Shown here: piece by piece, positions 50,404 to 58,227 of the stretch | How positions within the stretch are numbered: the first letter of the stretch is position 1 | Layout: each line of letters starts with the position of its first letter | Virus record (IMG/VR): IMGVR_UViG_3300041411_000080 | Location: 248,001-312,000 of that record | Source: a virus | Length of the DNA stretch: 64,000 bases | Direction: 5' to 3' (one strand) | Notes under the pieces: generated by a model | What the model was told of the DNA's origin: nothing | Databases searched by the model: none | What the model saw: the letters and a program-made list of their open reading frames with translations, nothing else | Made by a program: the position numbers and the translations under genes

Positions 50404-50856
50404 TTATTTCTGAGCGCGCTCACGCATCAGTTCGATAGCCTGATCCAGATTGTTCAGCTCATTGATGTAATGGGCACGTACTTCATCTACCGATACCACA
50501 CCGTAGAAAGGTGTCACGTAGGTGTCGTAGTACTTCTGTCCATCAAACTTAGCGAGCATATCCATAACCTGCAACAACACGCCAGTCTGATCGAACTTCA
50601 ACAATTCGATCTGGTGATTGGTGTAGTTACTGAAGCTGAACCACGTCAGGTAATCGTAACGCTTGCCGAGGATCTCCACGAGAGCATCACGGGAAGTTAC
50701 CACGTCTGCACGCAGCGCTTCCATGAAAGCTACATCGTTTGCACGGATAGCGGTATCCGACATCTCGGTACTGAAATGCATAACGAAGGACATCGCGTCC
50801 ATGTAGTTGTGAATGTCAGCAACGTTGGTAACTGGGGTATCGGTGAATTTGAACAT
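50404..50856 (-). CDS. Hypothetical protein, 150 residues, paralogous triplet member
   Basis: The start at 50856 (MFKFTDTPVTNVADIHNYMD) has AGGAG upstream. VEILGKRYDYLTWFSFSNYT and KYYDTYVTPFYGVVSVDEV correspond to segments in the two flanking paralogues. Helical throughout. Function unknown. Confidence 0.75.
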   Translation of the reverse strand: MFKFTDTPVTNVADIHNYMDAMSFVMHFSTEMSDTAIRANDVAFMEALRADVVTSRDALVEILGKRYDYLTWFSFSNYTNHQIELLKFDQTGVLLQVMDMLAKFDGQKYYDTYVTPFYGVVSVDEVRAHYINELNNLDQAIELMRERAQK

Positions 50857-50943
50857 GTTGTAACTCCTGTAGATAACATTGACGGTAGCACTCACCATTG
50901 AGCACTACCTTTTAGTTACAGCGTTTTAGGCTGTGGGCGTAGT

Positions 50944-51393
50944 TTACTGCTTTTCTTCTGGTACCGCAATACCTTTTTCTTTGTCTTCCTCGGCCCAGAT
51001 CTCACACATCATTACATGCTGTTCCGCCAGCTCGAGGACGTCTTTATCCAGTTGTTCTAGGTTGAGGTACGGAACTACGATGGTATCGAAATACTCATGT
51101 AGGTCCAGATTGCTCAATTCGGTGTGCAGTGCCATCAACGCTGCCAGTTCGGATTCACTGAAGAATTCCTTACCACCGATGTTGGCACTGACGTCCAGGA
51201 AGTAATCGCGCCATGCATCAAAGGTAATACCTTCTTTGACCATATCACGAATCTTGGCAACAACCTCACTACCACGAGTCATGGCGGCGAGCATGAAATC
51301 ACGCTCTTTATCGGTGCCCATCAGTTCAGCCATTTTAGAGCCGAAGATGTGACCGGACGCAGCACAGATTTCATTAACGCGTTGAGCAGTCAT
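50944..51393 (-). CDS. Hypothetical protein, 149 residues, paralogous triplet member
   Basis: The start at 51393 (MTAQRVNEICAASGHIFGSK) has AAGGAA upstream. IRDMVKEGITFDAWRDYFLD and LHEYFDTIVVPYLNLEQLDK match the triplet pattern. The C-terminus is acidic (AEEDKEKGIAVPEEKQ). Confidence 0.75.
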   Translation of the reverse strand: MTAQRVNEICAASGHIFGSKMAELMGTDKERDFMLAAMTRGSEVVAKIRDMVKEGITFDAWRDYFLDVSANIGGKEFFSESELAALMALHTELSNLDLHEYFDTIVVPYLNLEQLDKDVLELAEQHVMMCEIWAEEDKEKGIAVPEEKQ

Positions 51394-51413
51394 GTAACTT
51401 TCCTTCAAGGAGA

Positions 51414-51773
51414 TTAAATTGTGGTTTCGCCTTCGGTCATTGCTTGACCAAAGTACATCAACATCAGGCCGCCAGCAATAGCCAGTTCGTCACGATTGCA
51501 ATCACCGAATGCGTAACTGCGCACACCATTGAGATTAGTCAGCGAACGAATGGAACACCATTCGAAAGACAGACTTTTCTTACCGACGCGCATGTCGATC
51601 TTGTACTGACCTTTCTCACGATCGATTGGAATGACTTCGATCTGACGATCGTTTTCCCAGATGTTCATGGCTGGGATATCTTTACCGCATTCAACCCAGA
51701 CTTCACCCATCAGTTCGTTGATGATGGTCATGAGACCCTTTTCCATTGCATCTGTTACCGGACATATCGACAT
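51414..51773 (-). CDS. Hypothetical protein, 119 residues
   Basis: MSICPVTDAMEKGLMTIINE. Alpha/beta with beta strands around IEVIPIDREKGQYKIDMRVG and a C-terminal hydrophobic helix (ELAIAGGLMLMYFGQAM). Starts within two bases of the upstream stop. Unknown. Confidence 0.7.
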   Translation of the reverse strand: MSICPVTDAMEKGLMTIINELMGEVWVECGKDIPAMNIWENDRQIEVIPIDREKGQYKIDMRVGKKSLSFEWCSIRSLTNLNGVRSYAFGDCNRDELAIAGGLMLMYFGQAMTEGETTI

Positions 51774-51775
51774 TT

Positions 51776-52210
51776 TTAAAACTCGTATTTAGCTTTGATC
51801 CATGGGAAGTATTGATCGTAGGTACGGATAGGACCGACGACCGTAATAGCTTGAATGTTCTGACGACGACTGAGACGACTTACCGCCGCAACCGTACGTT
51901 GATCACGACGAATGATCCGAGCTGGAATGGCATGATAACCACTGACTGGCCAGCTCACGAACATGTCATTGTTTGCATCCACCTGAAAAGTGAAGAACGT
52001 GAACTTCTCAGGACTTTTAAGCTGTGCTCGACGTTTAGCCAGGAAACCAGCGATGCTATCGACGTAAGCTTTCATTGGCTCTTCGAGAATGACCTCTGCA
52101 TTGCAGTCAGTATCGACTGGCATTTGATCATCAGGGATAACCTGAACGGCCACGCCCTTACCGACCAGAGTCGTATCAAGGTGCAGACGATAATCAGGAT
52201 CAAGTTGCAT
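51776..52210 (-). CDS. Hypothetical protein, 144 residues
   Basis: MQLDPDYRLHLDTTLVGKGV after AAGGAG. Beta-rich, with a basic stretch (IRRDQRTVAAVSRLSRRQNI). Unknown. Confidence 0.7.
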   Translation of the reverse strand: MQLDPDYRLHLDTTLVGKGVAVQVIPDDQMPVDTDCNAEVILEEPMKAYVDSIAGFLAKRRAQLKSPEKFTFFTFQVDANNDMFVSWPVSGYHAIPARIIRRDQRTVAAVSRLSRRQNIQAITVVGPIRTYDQYFPWIKAKYEF

Positions 52211-52221
52211 GGTGCTACTCC

Positions 52222-52587
52222 TTATTTACAGAGATCGATTACACGGTCGACGTTAACGATCTTCGCTACACGCCACAGTTTGAAGTATTCACGAATGTGC
52301 TTCTTGGTGCAGTGGATCAGACCACCAAAGTGGACATCACCTACAATCACCACATTACAATTCTCACCGTCGCGCAATACCAGCTCCGAGAAGTTATCAT
52401 CTTCATCAAAGCGCAGTTCGAATTGCGGACGAACCAACTGTTCGAATTCAAAGATGATGTCGCCAGCGTTGGCACGTTCGACCATGTGGTTAATAATCCC
52501 TACGGCGTAGAGTGCAGCCTCATGGCTTTGCTTACCAGTGAACAGATCACGGGTAATACGTTTGATATCGAGTTTCTTCAGTTTCAT
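52222..52587 (-). CDS. Hypothetical protein, 121 residues
   Basis: MKLKKLDIKRITRDLFTGKQ after AAAGGAC. Basic N-terminus, acidic helical centre (FEQLVRPQFELRFDEDDNFS) and a C-terminal part with VIVGDVHFGGLIHCTKKHIR that vaguely recalls a metallophosphoesterase GDxHG loop, but no further motifs support that. First gene after the promoter-like block. Confidence 0.7.
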   Translation of the reverse strand: MKLKKLDIKRITRDLFTGKQSHEAALYAVGIINHMVERANAGDIIFEFEQLVRPQFELRFDEDDNFSELVLRDGENCNVVIVGDVHFGGLIHCTKKHIREYFKLWRVAKIVNVDRVIDLCK

Positions 52588-52621
52588 TACAAAAGTCCTT
52601 TAAGGGTTATGATTCACAAAA

Positions 52622-52650
52622 GTAATATAGGCTTTAAACGGGTTCTAATA
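52622..52650 (-). promoter_or_regulatory. Promoter-like block TATTAGAA / GTTTAA / TATATTAC
   Basis: Minus strand: TATTAGAA, CCC, GTTTAA, AGCC, TATATTAC. Exact in all boxes. It lies 35 bases before the 52587 start, in the divergent gap with nrdB. Confidence 0.72.
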
Positions 52651-52710
52651 CAAAGATTACTCTGCAAGCGTATGTATTGTAGACAAACACACATCACTTA
52701 AAGGTCCATC

Positions 52711-53874
52711 ATGTCCAAAGTAGATCTCCCGATTAAAATCTTCAATGCTAACAAAACCGACTACGACTCCAAAGAGATCATTCTGGGTCAAGAACCGGGG
52801 CTGTTCGATTCGATCAACAATCACCACCCCGTACTCTTCAACCTTTATAAGCGTTTGAAGATGATGGACTGGGATGAGAACGAATTCCCTTATGCTGACT
52901 GCCTGCATGAGTTTGAGACTTGTGACCGTACGTCTTACGAGATGATGATCAAGACTCTGGCTTGGCAATGGGAAGCTGACGCTACTGCTTCACGTTCGAT
53001 CATTAACGTGTTGGCTCCAGTACTAACTGACTCGCGTGTATTCGCGGGCTACAGTCTGATCACCAGTAACGAATGTCTGCATGCTCTGACTTATTCGGAG
53101 ATCGTGCGTAACTCGTTTAAGAATCCTCAAGTGATTCTGGATGAGATCCTGAAAGTACAAGAAGCTCAAGAGCGTCTGGTAACTGTAGCTAAGGTAATGG
53201 GTGAAGCACACGACGCTTCTCATGCTTACGCTTGCGGCACTATCCCGAATGATCAAGCTCTGTACAACAAGATCTTCAAGTTCCTGCTGGCTCTGTACTA
53301 CCTTGAGCGTGTTCAGTTCATGGCATCGTTTGCTGTGACCTTCGCCTTCGGTAAGATGGGTCGCTTCCAACCGATCGTAATGGGCGTTCAGAAGATCGCT
53401 ATCGACGAGTTCGAAGTACACGCTCAGTTCGGTCAAGAAGTTATCAAGGCTCTGCTGAAAACAGAACGTGGCCGTCTGGCTTACGAACAAACCAAAGAAG
53501 AAGGCACTAAGCTGTTCTGGGAAGTTCTGATGTCGGAAGTTCGCTGGTTGATGTACCTGTTCTCTGAAGGTCGTGAGCTGCCGGGTGTAACGCTGAAGAA
53601 GATGATCCAATGGGTCCTGTTCAACGGTAATGCTGCTGGTACCTTCACTGGCCACAAAGACATGCTGACTGAAGAGCATGCCGCTGAGTTCTTGGCGATC
53701 ACTGGTTTCGAACTGGAATGGCCTGAGAAGAACCCACTCCCGTACATGACCGAATACCTCGATCTTGCTGCAAACCAAACCAGTCCTCAAGAAGTAGACA
53801 ATAACCAGTACATGGTTAACGCTCTGGACACTTCCAACGAACAAGCAGAATTCGAAGTCGACTTCCTCGATTAA
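52711..53874 (+). CDS. nrdB: Class I ribonucleoside-diphosphate reductase, small subunit
   Basis: 387 residues with the diiron ligands in family order: D in WQWEAD, E and H in NECLHALTYSE (whose Y is the radical tyrosine at the usual spacing), E in the helix segment YYLERVQF, then E and H in AIDEFEVHAQFGQ. The last motif reads D-E-F-E-V-H rather than the usual D-E-x-x-H, one residue longer, which is unusual. It generates the tyrosyl radical used by NrdA. Starts after AAGG; single-gene unit on plus. Confidence 0.93.
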   Translation: MSKVDLPIKIFNANKTDYDSKEIILGQEPGLFDSINNHHPVLFNLYKRLKMMDWDENEFPYADCLHEFETCDRTSYEMMIKTLAWQWEADATASRSIINVLAPVLTDSRVFAGYSLITSNECLHALTYSEIVRNSFKNPQVILDEILKVQEAQERLVTVAKVMGEAHDASHAYACGTIPNDQALYNKIFKFLLALYYLERVQFMASFAVTFAFGKMGRFQPIVMGVQKIAIDEFEVHAQFGQEVIKALLKTERGRLAYEQTKEEGTKLFWEVLMSEVRWLMYLFSEGRELPGVTLKKMIQWVLFNGNAAGTFTGHKDMLTEEHAAEFLAITGFELEWPEKNPLPYMTEYLDLAANQTSPQEVDNNQYMVNALDTSNEQAEFEVDFLD

Positions 53875-53897
53875 CATACTTTCTTGTAATAGTATGT
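53874..53897 (+). repeat. Hairpin element, copy 1 (ATACTTT...ATAGTAT)
   Basis: ACATACT (53874-53880) pairs with AGTATGT (53891-53897) across a 10-base loop, immediately at the nrdB stop. The same element in nearly the same words follows the stop at 61879. Confidence 0.6.
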
Positions 53898-53980
53898 AAC
53901 GGAAGCGATAACGTTACTCCATTAGCTCCCTTGTGGAATGCATGATGGTTCTCCTTTAGTGTTGGTTTGTGGGTTGGTAA

Positions 53981-54011
53981 AGTTCCTCCCTTCGGGGAGG
54001 ACTTTATTTTG
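53981..54011 (+). terminator. Intrinsic terminator, UUCG loop
   Basis: CCTCCC-TTCG-GGGAGG followed by ACTTTATTTTGCC. It sits about 110 bases after nrdB and 24 bases before the next gene. Confidence 0.78.
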
Positions 54012-54034
54012 CCTCGAGCTTTAAGGATTCAAAA

Positions 54035-54259
54035 ATGATTGTTATTAGCGAAGACCGATTAGCCCTACAGCAAGGAATCTATGACGATGTATTGTCAGAT
54101 ATCCTACCTGTGGTTAAGGCTAAGTGTAAAGGTGTTGCTCGGATCATAGTAGTCAAGCGAAAGCTTACTCCTACTGAAACTGAGTTCACTTGGATATTCA
54201 AAGGCACCAACAACGAAACCGAAGTTTACCATACATTCACAATTGAAGGAATGCAATAA
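54035..54259 (+). CDS. Small hypothetical protein, 74 residues
   Basis: MIVISEDRLALQQGIYDDVL after AAGGAT. A compact alpha/beta protein with TEFTWIFKGTNNETEVYHTF. Its TAA overlaps the ATG of the next gene. Unknown. Confidence 0.7.
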   Translation: MIVISEDRLALQQGIYDDVLSDILPVVKAKCKGVARIIVVKRKLTPTETEFTWIFKGTNNETEVYHTFTIEGMQ

Positions 54260-54510
54260 TGACCCGTAATGAACAACTGATTAATACCATCCGTGACCTG
54301 CTGGGTGATGCCGACATTACATGGCAGGAACTGTTGCAGAAGATCCACACCAGCCACAGTGATATCAAACATGTCTATGGTATCCGTGACCATCAGGCAG
54401 ATATCTTGTCGTTGTCTATTAAGTGCAATGATCGTACCTTGATTACCTGTAACTTTGTACGTGAACCAATCGAACCGCCTCAAAGCTGGACGCTACCAGT
54501 CGAGCTGTAA
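54259..54510 (+). CDS. Small hypothetical protein, 83 residues
   Basis: MTRNEQLINTIRDLLGDADI after GAAGGAA. Helical N-terminal half and beta C-terminal half (ADILSLSIKCNDRTLITCNF). It is coupled to the preceding gene. Unknown. Confidence 0.7.
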   Translation: MTRNEQLINTIRDLLGDADITWQELLQKIHTSHSDIKHVYGIRDHQADILSLSIKCNDRTLITCNFVREPIEPPQSWTLPVEL

Positions 54511-54511
54511 G

Positions 54512-54550
54512 ACGAAATAAACCCCTCCCGTTAAGGAGGGGCTTTATGAC
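54512..54550. terminator. Bidirectional terminator
   Basis: CCCCTCC-cgttaa-GGAGGGG flanked by ACGAAATAAA and CTTTATGACGTTATG, between convergent stops at 54510 and 54552. Confidence 0.82.
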
Positions 54551-54551
54551 G

Positions 54552-55787
54552 TTATGGAACGAGTTCCAATACTGGACGCCAACCGTAACCGGAAGTCGGA
54601 GGAGTTGTATCACTAATAGCCCACGAAGTCTGGATACTAGTAAACCCTCGGGTCGTACCACCGTAAACATGCGTGAGAACACCTGGTCGTACAGCACCAT
54701 TTGCAACGCATAGGTCAGTGTTATTATAAGCTGCCCAGAAGTTGGTGTTAACAACAACGGTAGAGTTATCGTAAACCGAGTACATGTAACGGTTCCACTC
54801 GGCATCCGTCATCAGACGGCACTTGTAGTTCTTACCTCCGATAGTAACCAACTTACCATCCGCTGTGTTACTGATACCAGCAGCGTTAAGTACCGAGCGG
54901 TTAATACCATCGCGGAAACTCTTCTGCGCGATGTAGAGTTCTTTACCGTTCTCTACAAACTTCATCCACGCGCCAGCGCCGGATACTACAGTACCGACAG
55001 TCACGCCAGCTAAGGTCGACAGATCAGCTACGTTGATCAGTTCCTCGGGTTGTACCAGTCCTTTATACGGGGTTACTGGAACTGGCGGCGTGGTACCTTT
55101 CTCAACCAACATCGGACGCCAACCGTAGTACATCTCGGTATTGTTGTCACTAGTGTACCAAACACCCATGACGTTAGGAACGTTGTTAGTGATAGGGTAG
55201 CACAAACCACGAACAGCGTGTCCAGTATTGGTGACAATTTCCTTCATGTAGGACATGCCACCCGGTGGGAAAGTATTGATCGCCTGAGTTTCTGAGATAA
55301 GTGGGATACCCAACATCTTCTCAGTATAACTACCCCAGTTCTCACGAGTAGCTGGAAGTTGGTTAGCCCGTTCACCAGCATAAACGTTGTAGATGTAACG
55401 ATCCCAAGCACCGCCACCGTTAGCATTGGATGCAGCTAGGTTATTAGCTTTCATACCAGTCATGAATTCAACGAGGAATGTCTTCCCACCGATAATGATT
55501 TCTTTACCAGTCTGAGCTGTGTTAATAGCTGGCCATGTTAATGCAGCGCGTAGCGGTTTCTTGGCGATGTAGATATTGTATCCGTTGTCTTCAACAAAGT
55601 GTAGCCACCCGGCATCACTGTTAATAGATACACCAGCGGTTAAACCTATTTGGCTTGCTAACTGCGAACCGGTAATGAAGTTCTTAGCGCTCACCACCCC
55701 TTTAAATGGCGTCCCAGCCGGAAAGGGTAAATTACTGTCATCCGAAGCGGGGGCCTGATTTCCAGACACTAAGAGTTGTTCTAGCAT
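54552..55787 (-). CDS. Tandem-domain virion surface-type protein, 411 residues
   Basis: Two copies of one domain of about 200 residues. Copy 1 (residues 28-229) has AGWLHF, IYIAKK, IGGKTF, a W-x-RYIY motif and GWRPML. Copy 2 (241-411) has AWMKF, LYIAQK, IGGKNY, EWNRYMY and GWRPVLELVP. They are joined by a proline linker (GTTPPVPVTP). The N-terminus MLEQLLVSGN parallels MIELLIV and MIELMLT of the single-domain proteins at 60523 and 61172. Repeat organisation and GWRP endings suggest a carbohydrate- or receptor-binding decoration protein. Starts after AGGAAA; encoded on minus, opposite its relatives. Confidence 0.75.
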   Translation of the reverse strand: MLEQLLVSGNQAPASDDSNLPFPAGTPFKGVVSAKNFITGSQLASQIGLTAGVSINSDAGWLHFVEDNGYNIYIAKKPLRAALTWPAINTAQTGKEIIIGGKTFLVEFMTGMKANNLAASNANGGGAWDRYIYNVYAGERANQLPATRENWGSYTEKMLGIPLISETQAINTFPPGGMSYMKEIVTNTGHAVRGLCYPITNNVPNVMGVWYTSDNNTEMYYGWRPMLVEKGTTPPVPVTPYKGLVQPEELINVADLSTLAGVTVGTVVSGAGAWMKFVENGKELYIAQKSFRDGINRSVLNAAGISNTADGKLVTIGGKNYKCRLMTDAEWNRYMYSVYDNSTVVVNTNFWAAYNNTDLCVANGAVRPGVLTHVYGGTTRGFTSIQTSWAISDTTPPTSGYGWRPVLELVP

Positions 55788-55877
55788 GATAGGTTTCCTG
55801 AGGATATTTATATAAGCATAGGATTAAGCCAATACCTACCCGATTATGATATGTTTAAGATTATCTTTGGAGCGAGT

Positions 55878-58220
55878 ATGAATTCGCTAGACCTTTTGAT
55901 CCGTCGAATTAAAGACCGGATAACCGTTTCTAATGAAGATGCGGTTGATATAGTAAAGCAGTACTGGGATGACGCCGTAGATACAGTTAAGGGTTACTGG
56001 CAGGACGTTGACGAGGCGATCGTAGAAGAAACGGGCATTCCCCGAGCTTCTCTATCACAGCTCTTAGACGACAACCGGCAAGCTCATAGCTATGCTAACG
56101 TTGGCGGTAACTCAGGGGTAGCCAGTTACGATCTTGGAGATGATTGGTTTCTAGTGAACTTCACAACTGGTTCTCGATACCTCTACACCACCAAGTCTGC
56201 TACACGCGAACAGATTGAAGAAATGAAACGGTATGCTAATGATGGTAAAGGTCTGAACTCCTACATCATGCGTACTCTTAAAACCAATTATGCTGGACGA
56301 AACGTTAAAGGAGAGATCCTCATTAAACCGGGGATGGAACATTACTCTCGCCATGCATTTAAACGAATCGAACTATTAGAGGCATACCGAAGTACCATGA
56401 ACACACAAGTCGTAAGTACTGAAGGGTTGATTGCCGATATTAAGAAATTCTTCGGAGTATCGAACAAATCCGCTAGAAAACTCTTTATTGACAACACTTT
56501 CGGCTGGAGTGTAATAGAACACATTGAGCGCGATATCCTGAGACCAGAATGGTTGAAAGACCAAACCTACAACAAAGGTGAGGTTAGTGGTAAGAGCGTT
56601 CTGAAGTATATAGGTAAAAACGGTAAGGTTGATATCACTGGTGCAAATAAACAATTGGATGCTTTCCTTGCGGCGCGCATACGAGTTAAGAAAGCTACCG
56701 ATGACTGGCGCCGTAAAACTAAGCCAGTTGCCGATATACTGATGCAAAACGCTAGAAAGCTAACGCCTGAAGTCTATGCCAGTGCCAAAGCAGCCATGGA
56801 TAAAATCCCAGTCGAGAAATATGACGTGAACTATCCAACTACCCCAGTGGTGGGTAATGGTAAACGTCATGAGAATCCTAAGCGGGTAGATTTTGTTTAC
56901 ACACCAGTTGACCAGCCGATACCGGCACTCGATGAGGGTGAGGCTCTTAAATTAGCTGCGGATATCCAACGGTCGATTGACGAGTTTAAGAAAAACATGA
57001 CGGGTGCACCAGATGAATGGCCCGATATCATGCATGCCATGGTTTATACCATGCAACCCAAGAACTACGGTGGTGTTCCTTACGACGATTGGAATTCTCT
57101 TATTTGGGATATCCTTAGCCCAGACACTAACGAGACAACTCACTATAGCGGCATGATCGCAAACCGACTGTACTGGGATGCAATCGTGGGGTTAGTTCGA
57201 TATCTTGATGTATCAATCAAAGGGGACACTATTATTTCTGGTGAAAATTACACACCTTCGAATGTTAAAGAGGCTAATATGCATCGCACGCTGCTAAGAT
57301 ATAAAGACCAAATTAGTAAGGCCGGCCAAGACGGTCTTGATCCGGTGGCCAGACAGTTTATGTCGGTAGGTCTTGAGTCATTGGGTGGTGAACCATTGTC
57401 AACCCATGGTACCAATGCTCCAACCAATAGCTCTGAAGCGTTTAATGACCCAATGGTCCCCTCTATGGAAGACCTGCTTGGATCAATTAAGAAGTTCTTC
57501 ACTAAAGGTAAGGACACCGCTATCTACGATACCGTAGGTAAAGGCTTCCTTCAAGATCTCGTGCACGAAGTGAAGAAGTATACCGATCCTAACTGGGTTA
57601 AGACCCTAGGTGTAGTAGAACCTCAGAAAGTAAGCGTGGATGGTGCTAACCTTATTGCCGATTTTGACAAAGTCGTTCCAGAGTTTATTAAAGCCTGTCA
57701 AGCCAACCGCGTGGAACACCACAAAGTGACCGAGCAAGCATTCAGTAACATGGAAACCGTGATGGACATGGTCAAACGTAAACAGCTTGATAACTCAACT
57801 AACGTTGAGAAAGCCATTACGATCATGAAAGCTACTCGTCAACTGAAAGCTCCTAAGGTAGAAGTACCTAAGGTGACTATGCAGAAAGGTGAAGTCAAGA
57901 CCTTGAACGCTGAACAGATTGTTGATCACGCTAAGAAGGTACATGCCTTGTTCGATGTTCTGGGTGCCGATCTGACATTCGTTAAAAGGTGGAATGATAA
58001 CTTCATTAACACCCATGCTTGGATGGATTGGAAGTACGTAGGTAAGTCCAACTACAGCGAGCTGTATCAACAAGTAAAAGATCCTAAGTTTACTGAACTG
58101 TATCAGAAGGCAATGGAAAATGTTTACGACATGCATCGTGTAGGCGTGGAGTTCCATAAACTACAGCCTTACATCATGGCCGTATTCCAACTGATTGAGA
58201 AATCGGTTAAAGACAAGTGA
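55878..58220 (+). CDS. Fused inner-head polyprotein with KTSC domain, 780 residues
   Basis: The start at 55878 (MNSLDLLIRRIKDRITVSNE) has GGAG upstream. Residues about 71-141 form a KTSC domain (VASYDLGDDWFLVNFTTGSR). S-x-E motifs, the cleavage type used by phiKZ-family head proteases, occur at SNE (18-20), STE (180-182) and SME (529-531). STE and SME are each followed within a few residues by IKKFF. Residues 468-531 are a second propeptide (KYKDQ-type, DQISKAGQDGLDPVA) near-identical to the start of the next gene. An in-frame ATG at 57279 with AAAGAGG before it could start the second unit separately. Likely packaged in the capsid and processed into three or four products. Confidence 0.78.
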   Translation: MNSLDLLIRRIKDRITVSNEDAVDIVKQYWDDAVDTVKGYWQDVDEAIVEETGIPRASLSQLLDDNRQAHSYANVGGNSGVASYDLGDDWFLVNFTTGSRYLYTTKSATREQIEEMKRYANDGKGLNSYIMRTLKTNYAGRNVKGEILIKPGMEHYSRHAFKRIELLEAYRSTMNTQVVSTEGLIADIKKFFGVSNKSARKLFIDNTFGWSVIEHIERDILRPEWLKDQTYNKGEVSGKSVLKYIGKNGKVDITGANKQLDAFLAARIRVKKATDDWRRKTKPVADILMQNARKLTPEVYASAKAAMDKIPVEKYDVNYPTTPVVGNGKRHENPKRVDFVYTPVDQPIPALDEGEALKLAADIQRSIDEFKKNMTGAPDEWPDIMHAMVYTMQPKNYGGVPYDDWNSLIWDILSPDTNETTHYSGMIANRLYWDAIVGLVRYLDVSIKGDTIISGENYTPSNVKEANMHRTLLRYKDQISKAGQDGLDPVARQFMSVGLESLGGEPLSTHGTNAPTNSSEAFNDPMVPSMEDLLGSIKKFFTKGKDTAIYDTVGKGFLQDLVHEVKKYTDPNWVKTLGVVEPQKVSVDGANLIADFDKVVPEFIKACQANRVEHHKVTEQAFSNMETVMDMVKRKQLDNSTNVEKAITIMKATRQLKAPKVEVPKVTMQKGEVKTLNAEQIVDHAKKVHALFDVLGADLTFVKRWNDNFINTHAWMDWKYVGKSNYSELYQQVKDPKFTELYQKAMENVYDMHRVGVEFHKLQPYIMAVFQLIEKSVKDK
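57303..57362 (+). repeat. Direct DNA repeat, copy 1 (inside polyprotein)
   Basis: About 60 bases starting AAAGACCAAATTAGTAAGG match 58255-58314 with few differences; the first 19 bases are identical. It encodes the DQISKAGQDGLDPVA segment. Confidence 0.8.
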
Positions 58221-58227
58221 GGTTAGC

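Noticed and set aside
52222-52587. Metallophosphoesterase assignment from a GDVHFGG segment
   Set aside because: Only one of the required motifs is visible and the protein is too short for that family.
53911-53946. Minus-strand mini-frame of nine codons after a perfect AAAGGAG site
   Set aside because: Too short to be a credible gene, and in a gap between two plus-strand units; the ribosome site is probably chance.
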